Below, piece by piece: positions 6,117 through 10,885 of a stretch of DNA of 10,885 bases. Each line of letters starts with the position of its first letter. Within the stretch, counting starts at the first letter, position 1. The translations under genes and the position numbers were made by a program. Below the pieces are notes generated by a model. The model was given only the letters and a program-made list of their open reading frames with translations, was not told the DNA's origin and did not search any database. Source of the stretch: Anaerolineaceae bacterium (GTDB lineage: Bacteria > Chloroflexota > Anaerolineae > Anaerolineales > Anaerolineaceae); the NCBI GenBank assembly GCA_011620445.1, contig WOZB01000003.1:1-10885 (forward strand), given 5' to 3'.

Positions 6117-6521
6117 ATGACATTATATGAAGAACGCATGCGAATTCTGCGCGATGTGCAGGAAGGTAATCTCAGCAAACCCGAGGCGACACGTCTGCTG
6201 CAAAATTTGGCATTAGTCCAACAATCCGAACCCGAAAACAACCAGATGCCTGCCGCGGTGCGCAATGCCCCCGGTTTGATGAACCCGCGTATGTTGCGCA
6301 TTCGCAAGAGACACCTCCAGACGGGCGAACAGATTTATGAACTTGTCTTTCAAGCCAGCCTACTCGAAGCCGCTAAACGCATCGGCGCCCGTATTTCCCC
6401 GTCGCTCGATAAATTAAGCCACGAAGAGCTCGAAGCACTTTTGCTTAATCACGTGCCCGGCATCCTTTATGACGAGGAAGACCTTGCCAACCAAACCTGT
6501 ACAGAAAGCTTCCTTTTCTAA
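6117..6521 (+). CDS. SHOCT-like / YvlB-like N-terminal domain protein
   Basis: The 134-residue protein starts with a short helical pair, EERMRILRDVQEGNLSKPEA followed by TRLLQ. This resembles the SHOCT-like N-terminal domain of YvlB/LiaX-type proteins (consensus: RMRIL, EGKI, EEA, LL). Residues ~60-115 (LRIRKRHLQTGEQIYELVF, then an Ala/Leu-rich helix) resemble the companion segment in which such proteins carry a 'LRIRV-TG-V-LPL' pattern followed by a short helical part. It has no signal peptide, membrane segment or enzymatic motif. The function is unknown; relatives are often linked to envelope-stress responses or act as small adaptor modules. The start is uncertain: the ATG at 6117 has no Shine-Dalgarno sequence but a -10-like TAGAAT right before it, and a second ATG at 6138 would remove the first seven residues. 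It is divergent from ftcD and 161 bases upstream of the P-type ATPase, which has its own promoter. Confidence 0.65.
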   Translation: MTLYEERMRILRDVQEGNLSKPEATRLLQNLALVQQSEPENNQMPAAVRNAPGLMNPRMLRIRKRHLQTGEQIYELVFQASLLEAAKRIGARISPSLDKLSHEELEALLLNHVPGILYDEEDLANQTCTESFLF

Positions 6522-6598
6522 TTAGCCCTCAATGTTTTTTTGTCCTTGCGTTATCATTAATGGCAAGTTAAATCGCTCCTACTGCTAAGTCCAAACCA

Positions 6599-6626
6599 TT
6601 GACTCCGGCTTGAGCAGGAGTATTAT
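6599..6626 (+). promoter_or_regulatory. Putative sigma-70-type promoter of the pump-trkA-trkA operon
   Basis: TTGACT (6599-6604) and TATTAT (6621-6626), each a 5/6 match to consensus, are separated by 16 bases. The predicted start near 6633 gives a leader of about 50 bases before the ATG at 6683. Upstream, CTTGC (6545-6549) and GCAAG (6563-6567) form a short inverted repeat around CATTAATG that might be a binding site. This is the best promoter match in the window. Confidence 0.5.
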
Positions 6627-6682
6627 TCAGGGTCGCATATTCGTTTTGGCTCCAAAGAGCTAAGCAAGGATCAATAAATTTA

Positions 6683-9556
6683 ATGAGCGAACTTAAAGAA
6701 ATTACCCCTGAATTCCTGCAGAAAAAACAGGAAATGTCCCCCGAGCAGCTGTATGCTGCCTTGGGCTCCCGCCCTGAAGGCTTAAGTAGTCTTGAAGCTA
6801 AAGACAGGCAGGCAGTCTTTGGCTTGAATAAAATCCGTGAAATCAAAGGTAAGTCACTCCTTCTAAAATTCCTGGACAATTTCACGCACATGATGGCGAT
6901 CATGCTTTGGGTGGCAGGTATTGGCGCGTTGGTTGCCAGGATGCCCGAATTGGCTATCGCAGTCTGGGCCGTAAACCTTATCAACGGAATTTTCAGCTTC
7001 TTCCAGGAATTCAAAGCCGAAAAAGCCACCGAAGCGCTCAAGAAAATCCTACCCTTATCCTCCAGGGTGATGCGCGATGGTGAAGAAAAACTAATCCCTG
7101 CTGAAGAAATCGTACCGGGGGATGTCATTTTCTTCCAGGAAGGGGATAGCATACCTGTGGATTGCCGCCTGGTCACCAGTGCAGACATGCGTGTCAATCA
7201 ATCGACGCTCACAGGCGAATCCCGCGCCGTAAACCGTTCCGCCCTCCCTGTGAGCGGCGAAGGACTCACCGAGACAGAAATCCCAAATCAGGTCTTCGCA
7301 GGCACTTTTGTGGCCGCGGGATCTGGCAAGGCGATTGCTTATGCAACCGGAATGAACACTCAATTCGGCCGTATTGCCACGCTCACCCAGGAAGTTGTGG
7401 ATGAATTATCACCTCTGCAAAAAGAATTGCAGTCCGCAACAAGAATCGTCACCTACACCGCCGTCGTGGTAGCCATCGTGTTTTTCCTGATCGCGATTTT
7501 CTTTGTGAAAATCCCCATTGTGGAAGCCGTCCTCTTTGCCATTGGTATGTGCGTGGCTTTTGTACCTGAAGGTATGCTGCCAACAGTAACCCTGGCTCTT
7601 GCCATGGGCACACAGCGCATGGCTAAAAAACATGCGCTCATCAAGAAACTTTCAGCCGTGGAAACCTTAGGGTGTACCACTGTAATTTGCACCGATAAAA
7701 CTGGTACGCTCACCCAAAATGAAATGACGGTCAACACCATCTGGGTTCCTAGAAATGCGCCCGATGGCAAACCCGCTGGGCGCGAGGTGCAAGTCGAAGG
7801 TGTCGGCTATCAACCGATAGGCAAAATTACCGAAAACAACCAGCAAATTGACCCTCGCCAGGATCTTGCTCTTAGCAGCACCATCCTCACCCACGCCAAA
7901 TGCAATACCTCCCGTCTTTTAGCGCCTGACTCTACCAATGCTGATGGCCAACGCTGGAAGATCCTGGGCGACCCTACCGAAGCCGCTTTACTGGTGCTGG
8001 CAGGTAAAGCTGGTTACAGCAAAGAAGAAATCAACCCTGACCCCAATATCGCCGAGTTGCCGTTTGATTCCCGCCGCAAGCGCATGACTGTCGTCCAATT
8101 GGAAAAGGAACTCTCTGGCCGCTATTCCCAGGTCGCCCACACTAAGGGCGGCATCCGTGAAATCCTCGACCAGTGCAGCACGCTTCTTCTGGGTGAGCAG
8201 ATAGTTCCTCTTACACAGGAATGGGTTGACTTCATTATGAATGTCAACGACGGCTACGCCCGCCAGGGATTGCGTGTGCTCGCGGCTGCCAGGCGCATAG
8301 TTCCGGAAAATCTTGAGGATTACACGATTGAGAATATCGAGCGTGACTTGACCTACACGGGCATGGTTGCCATGCAGGATCCTCCCCGACCAGATGTGGC
8401 TGAGGCTGTGAGGAAATGCCACACCGCTGGGATTCGCATCATCATGATTACAGGAGATTATGGTCTCACTGCTGAGAGCATAGCCCGACGCATCGGGATT
8501 GTTGAAGGTGAGAAAGTGCGCATCATAACCGGTGTGGATCTGGAAAAAATGGGTGATGTTGAACTGCGGGAAGTCGTGAAAGAGCAGGTTATCTTCGCCC
8601 GTGTTGCCCCGGAACATAAACTGCGGGTAGTCTCTGCCCTGCAAGACGACGGTAACATCGTTGCCGTCACCGGTGATGGTGTCAATGATGCCCCAGCCCT
8701 TAAGAAAGCTGACATCGGGGTTGCCATGGGTATTTCCGGTTCTGACGTTGCCAAAGAGGCCGCCGAGATGATCCTGACGGATGACAATTTTGGCTCCATC
8801 GTGAATGCCATCGAAGAAGGTCGGGCAGTTTATGAAAACATAAAGCGTTTCATCACCTACATCTTCGCTTCCAACATCCCTGAAGCTGTGCCGTTCATTC
8901 TTTTCGGTCTCACGGGGGGGGCAATCCCATTGGCTTTGAGGGTAATGCAGATCCTTGCCATTGACCTGGGCACGGATATGTTACCTGCGCTGGCAATGGC
9001 TGCGGACCCGCCGGAGAGCAGCCTGATGCTAATCCCTCCACGTAAAACCTCCGACCATATCATCACCAAGGACCTGATCATCAAGGCTTATGCCATCCAC
9101 GGTCCGCTGCAAGCGATTGCCGCGATGATGTCTTTCTATTTCTTTTACCACACCAATGGTTATGCAGGGAAATGGATTGGCCTGCCAAACGAAACCTCAG
9201 CAGTTGCGAACACTGTCTATTATCCTGCCACTACCATGGCTCTTGCTGCGGTGGTCATGAGCCAGATAGGCAATCTTTTTGCGCAACGCTCCAGCCGCAT
9301 TTCATTCTTCAAGCAAAAATGGTTTGTCAACCCACTGATTTGGTACGGGGTAGCCTTTGAGGTAGCCCTTATTGTGGCGATAGTGTACGTACCTTTCCTC
9401 AATACCTTTATCCAAACTAAACCATTTGCCCCGCACTACTGGCTCTTTTTGATCATATTCATACCGATAAACCCGATTGCGGATGCCATCCGAAAATGGT
9501 TTGTCAGTCAGAAAACAAAGAAATTCGAAAAACAGACCCAAGGAGGTACTTTATGA
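6683..9556 (+). CDS. Cation-transporting P-type ATPase, Na+/K+-ATPase-like (type IIC-like)
   Basis: This 957-residue inner-membrane pump has about ten membrane segments: two near 65-108, two near 252-304 and six from about 725 on. Catalytic motifs are intact: TGES 177-180 (actuator), phosphorylated Asp338 in DKTGT, GDPTEA 429-434 and KGG 488-490 in the nucleotide domain, ITGD 589-592, and GDGVNDAP 664-671. The membrane site points to type IIC. M4 has VPEGML with Glu296, M5 SNIPE with Ser730, Asn731 and Glu734, and M6 IDLGTD with Asp761 and Asp765. These match Na+/K+-ATPase Glu327, Ser775, Asn776, Glu779, Asp804 and Asp808. M8 has Gln861 (for Gln923), but Asn864 stands where Asp926 is expected. 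Ser730, not Lys, argues against an H+/K+ type. No beta-subunit gene is present. The first ATG has a poor, distant Shine-Dalgarno sequence; a start at Met19 (6737) is possible. The gene is coupled to trkA. The transported ions are inferred. Confidence 0.93.
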   Translation: MSELKEITPEFLQKKQEMSPEQLYAALGSRPEGLSSLEAKDRQAVFGLNKIREIKGKSLLLKFLDNFTHMMAIMLWVAGIGALVARMPELAIAVWAVNLINGIFSFFQEFKAEKATEALKKILPLSSRVMRDGEEKLIPAEEIVPGDVIFFQEGDSIPVDCRLVTSADMRVNQSTLTGESRAVNRSALPVSGEGLTETEIPNQVFAGTFVAAGSGKAIAYATGMNTQFGRIATLTQEVVDELSPLQKELQSATRIVTYTAVVVAIVFFLIAIFFVKIPIVEAVLFAIGMCVAFVPEGMLPTVTLALAMGTQRMAKKHALIKKLSAVETLGCTTVICTDKTGTLTQNEMTVNTIWVPRNAPDGKPAGREVQVEGVGYQPIGKITENNQQIDPRQDLALSSTILTHAKCNTSRLLAPDSTNADGQRWKILGDPTEAALLVLAGKAGYSKEEINPDPNIAELPFDSRRKRMTVVQLEKELSGRYSQVAHTKGGIREILDQCSTLLLGEQIVPLTQEWVDFIMNVNDGYARQGLRVLAAARRIVPENLEDYTIENIERDLTYTGMVAMQDPPRPDVAEAVRKCHTAGIRIIMITGDYGLTAESIARRIGIVEGEKVRIITGVDLEKMGDVELREVVKEQVIFARVAPEHKLRVVSALQDDGNIVAVTGDGVNDAPALKKADIGVAMGISGSDVAKEAAEMILTDDNFGSIVNAIEEGRAVYENIKRFITYIFASNIPEAVPFILFGLTGGAIPLALRVMQILAIDLGTDMLPALAMAADPPESSLMLIPPRKTSDHIITKDLIIKAYAIHGPLQAIAAMMSFYFFYHTNGYAGKWIGLPNETSAVANTVYYPATTMALAAVVMSQIGNLFAQRSSRISFFKQKWFVNPLIWYGVAFEVALIVAIVYVPFLNTFIQTKPFAPHYWLFLIIFIPINPIADAIRKWFVSQKTKKFEKQTQGGTL
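9541..9546 (+). promoter_or_regulatory. Shine-Dalgarno AGGAGG of the first trkA, inside the pump gene
   Basis: A perfect AGGAGG lies six bases before the ATG at 9553, within the last codons of the ATPase gene. It selects this ATG over the longer frame opening at 9496, whose extra 19 residues do not resemble TrkA. Confidence 0.8.
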
Positions 9557-10197
9557 AGGTACTCATCATCGGATGCGGCCGGGTAGGTTCAGGCCTGGCA
9601 AAGAATCTTGTACTTCAAGGTGTGGATGTTGCCGTTGTTGATAGTGACCCAGCCGCCCTGGCTGCGCTTGGGCCGAACTTCAAAGGAAAAACCTTTAATG
9701 GCCTGGGCTTTGATCATGCCACTCTGGTCGAAGCTGGTATTGAAAGCTGCGACGCGCTGGCAGCTGTAACCGGATCAGACGAAGCCAATCTGGTCATTGC
9801 CCGGGTTGCCAAGAGTTACTTCCGCGTGCCCAGAGTTTCTGCCCGTGTTTACGAGCCAGAAAAGGCCAAGATCTATCGCCGCATGGGCATCCAAACCATC
9901 TCCCCAGTTACTCTGGGGATTGAGCGCATGACCAGCATTACGATCTACTCCCAACTGCAAATTGAACGCAGCATCGGGGCGGGGCAGGTTGTACTGGTTG
10001 ATGTGGATGTCACCAACAGCATGATTGGAAAACACATGCATGACATCAATTTGCCTGGCGAAATACAGGTCTGTGCCATCACTCGCAATGGCAAAACCTT
10101 CCTGCCAGACCCGGCCACCAGTTTCCAACGCGGTGATATTGTCCATTTGCTCTGCATCACCGGATCCAAAGATAAGGTAACCAAGGCCTTCGCCTAA
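9553..10197 (+). CDS. trkA: TrkA family potassium uptake regulator (RCK_N + RCK_C), first copy
   Basis: TrkA/KtrA-type proteins are cytoplasmic rings that gate K+ channel subunits (TrkH/KtrB) in response to NAD(H), ATP/ADP or other ligands. This 214-residue copy has one RCK_N domain (1 to about 130) with the Rossmann motif GCGRVG at 7-12 and Asp30 closing the second strand, as in NAD-binding forms. An RCK_C domain follows (about 140-214). E. coli TrkA is twice as long with the pair duplicated; the half-length form is common elsewhere. The ATG overlaps the pump stop as ATGA, behind a perfect AGGAGG. The preceding pump is itself a candidate K+ importer, so this protein either serves a TrkH channel encoded elsewhere or acts on the pump. 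No channel gene is seen in the window. Confidence 0.93.
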   Translation: MKVLIIGCGRVGSGLAKNLVLQGVDVAVVDSDPAALAALGPNFKGKTFNGLGFDHATLVEAGIESCDALAAVTGSDEANLVIARVAKSYFRVPRVSARVYEPEKAKIYRRMGIQTISPVTLGIERMTSITIYSQLQIERSIGAGQVVLVDVDVTNSMIGKHMHDINLPGEIQVCAITRNGKTFLPDPATSFQRGDIVHLLCITGSKDKVTKAFA

Positions 10198-10210
10198 AAG
10201 GAGAAATGTA

Positions 10211-10882
10211 ATGAAAGTAATGATTATTGGTGGCGGAAAAATTGGCACTTACCTGGCCGATTACTTGATTAAAGAAGGGCATGAGGTGCGTCTGATCGAG
10301 CAGCGTCCTGAAGAATTGCCCAGGATTACCCAGGATGTACCCAGAGAATTTGTAACCATCGGCAACGGTACCGACCCTGATGTTTTGGAGCAGGCGGGCA
10401 TCCGTACCGTCCAGGTCGTCGCAGCGGTCACAGGAACAGATGAGACTAATCTGATCGTTACCAGCCTGGCCAGGTTTCAGTTTATGGTTCCCCGCACGAT
10501 TGCGCGCACAAATCACCCCAAGAATGCCTGGATGTTCAGCAACCTGATGGGAGTCGACGTCGCTCTCAACCAGGCTGATTTGATGGCTCAACTGATTGCA
10601 GAAGAAATGTCCCTGGGCGATATGATGACTTTACATATCCTGCGCAAAGGTAATTTCCAGCTTGTGGAAGAAAAGATTCATCCCCAATCAGAAGCCATTG
10701 GCAAGAGCATCAGAGCGCTCAAACTCCCTGAGCAAAGCACCATAGTTGCCCTTATCCGTAAGGGTAAGATGATTGCCCCACGCGGCGACACCGTCTTCGA
10801 GGAAGCGGACGAGGTTTTAGCGTTGGTACATCAAACACAGCGCACGGACCTGGCCAAGTTATTTGACCATCCTGCGCTATAA
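10211..10882 (+). CDS. trkA: TrkA family potassium uptake regulator (RCK_N + RCK_C), second copy
   Basis: The 223-residue product has the same layout as the previous gene: GGGKIG at 7-12, Glu30 at the end of the second strand (LIEQRPE), a conserved TGTDETNLIV block, and an RCK_C domain at about 143-205 ending in ADEVLALV. It is a paralogue of the first copy but diverged well beyond a recent duplication; GTD/GSDEANL versus GTDETNL is among the few closely shared stretches. The start follows AAGGAG (10198-10203) by seven bases and lies 13 bases after the previous stop, so it is co-transcribed. Two unlike half-length TrkA proteins could make a mixed ring equivalent to the tandem E. coli TrkA. 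The window ends three bases after the stop, so whether trkH follows cannot be seen. Confidence 0.93.
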   Translation: MKVMIIGGGKIGTYLADYLIKEGHEVRLIEQRPEELPRITQDVPREFVTIGNGTDPDVLEQAGIRTVQVVAAVTGTDETNLIVTSLARFQFMVPRTIARTNHPKNAWMFSNLMGVDVALNQADLMAQLIAEEMSLGDMMTLHILRKGNFQLVEEKIHPQSEAIGKSIRALKLPEQSTIVALIRKGKMIAPRGDTVFEEADEVLALVHQTQRTDLAKLFDHPAL

Positions 10883-10885
10883 ATT

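Noticed and set aside
6535..6541. A run of seven T after the SHOCT-like gene as a terminator.
   Set aside because: No stable GC-rich hairpin precedes it; only weak A/T pairing is possible around the stop codon.
6545..6567. An inverted repeat (CTTGC ... GCAAG) around the palindrome CATTAATG as a transcription-factor site or terminator.
   Set aside because: Five base pairs with a 13-base centre in AT-rich DNA is within chance. It is mentioned only as a possibility next to the pump promoter.
6568..7197. A 209-codon minus-strand open frame antisense to the start of the pump and its promoter region, ending in a protein-like stretch (NNTPAQAGVNGLDLAVGAI).
   Set aside because: Most of it is the reverse of a well-conserved pump gene. 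It has no family-like motif and no ribosome site near its start. The protein-like tail lies in the promoter region and is probably chance.
7988..8644. A 218-codon minus-strand open frame, with others (7453-7770, 8458-8811), inside the pump gene.
   Set aside because: These are the usual antisense shadows of a long gene with biased codons. The plus-strand product is unmistakable and the antisense products resemble nothing.
9496..9552. N-terminal extension of the first TrkA by 19 codons.
   Set aside because: It overlaps the pump gene. The internal ATG has a perfect AGGAGG at the right distance and starts the Rossmann fold directly.
10206..10213. A start-stop element (ATG TAA) overlapping the start of the second trkA, as ATGTAATG.
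   Set aside because: The first ATG is only two bases from the ribosome site, too close for initiation, and such short overlaps arise easily by chance.

Overview
The window looks like a stretch of chromosome from a bacterium of mid-range GC content, most likely a member of the Chloroflexota (class Anaerolineae). This is inferred from the gene set: a DUF4013 membrane protein, an AMMECR1 protein, a fused formiminotransferase-cyclodeaminase, a SHOCT-like protein and a pump next to paired TrkA proteins. No rRNA or other marker confirms it. There are no mobile elements, tRNAs, CRISPR arrays or phage genes. All eleven complete genes look intact, and one gene runs off the left edge.

Left part (1-1234): a membrane-anchored Zn-dependent N-acetylmuramoyl-L-alanine amidase (minus strand, cut by the window edge) is divergent from an AMMECR1-domain gene (plus strand). 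The 94-base gap holds two plausible back-to-back promoters.

Middle (1274-4420, minus strand): six tightly packed genes, read right to left. They are dcd (dCTP deaminase), an inosine/xanthosine triphosphatase (YjjX/DUF84), a YcgN-type cysteine-cluster protein, two tandem PII-like cyclic-di-AMP receptor homologues and a DUF4013 membrane protein. A minus-strand rho-independent terminator at 1274-1297 ends the run. Junctions of the TGATG or 1-base-gap type point to translational coupling. The first two genes act on nucleotide pools: one converts dCTP to dUTP for dTTP synthesis, the other removes deaminated purine NTPs. The next part is linked to cyclic-di-AMP signalling. Upstream on the same strand is ftcD-fchA (4482-6020), a bifunctional folate and histidine-catabolism enzyme with its own -10 element.

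Right part (6117-10882, plus strand): a small SHOCT-like/YvlB-like protein that may be leaderless, then an apparent operon. A good sigma-70-type promoter at 6599-6626 precedes a 957-residue P-type ATPase whose ion-binding residues resemble those of eukaryotic Na+/K+-ATPases (type IIC). An ATGA overlap leads into a first TrkA (RCK) protein, and 13 bases later comes a second TrkA. This reads as a Na+/K+ homeostasis module. The channel subunit TrkH/KtrB that TrkA proteins normally gate is not in the window and may lie beyond the right edge.

No clearly unprecedented system is visible. The observations most worth following are the pump-TrkA-TrkA operon, the two unlike cyclic-di-AMP receptor homologues in tandem, and the possibility that the two are linked, since cyclic-di-AMP controls potassium transport in many bacteria.
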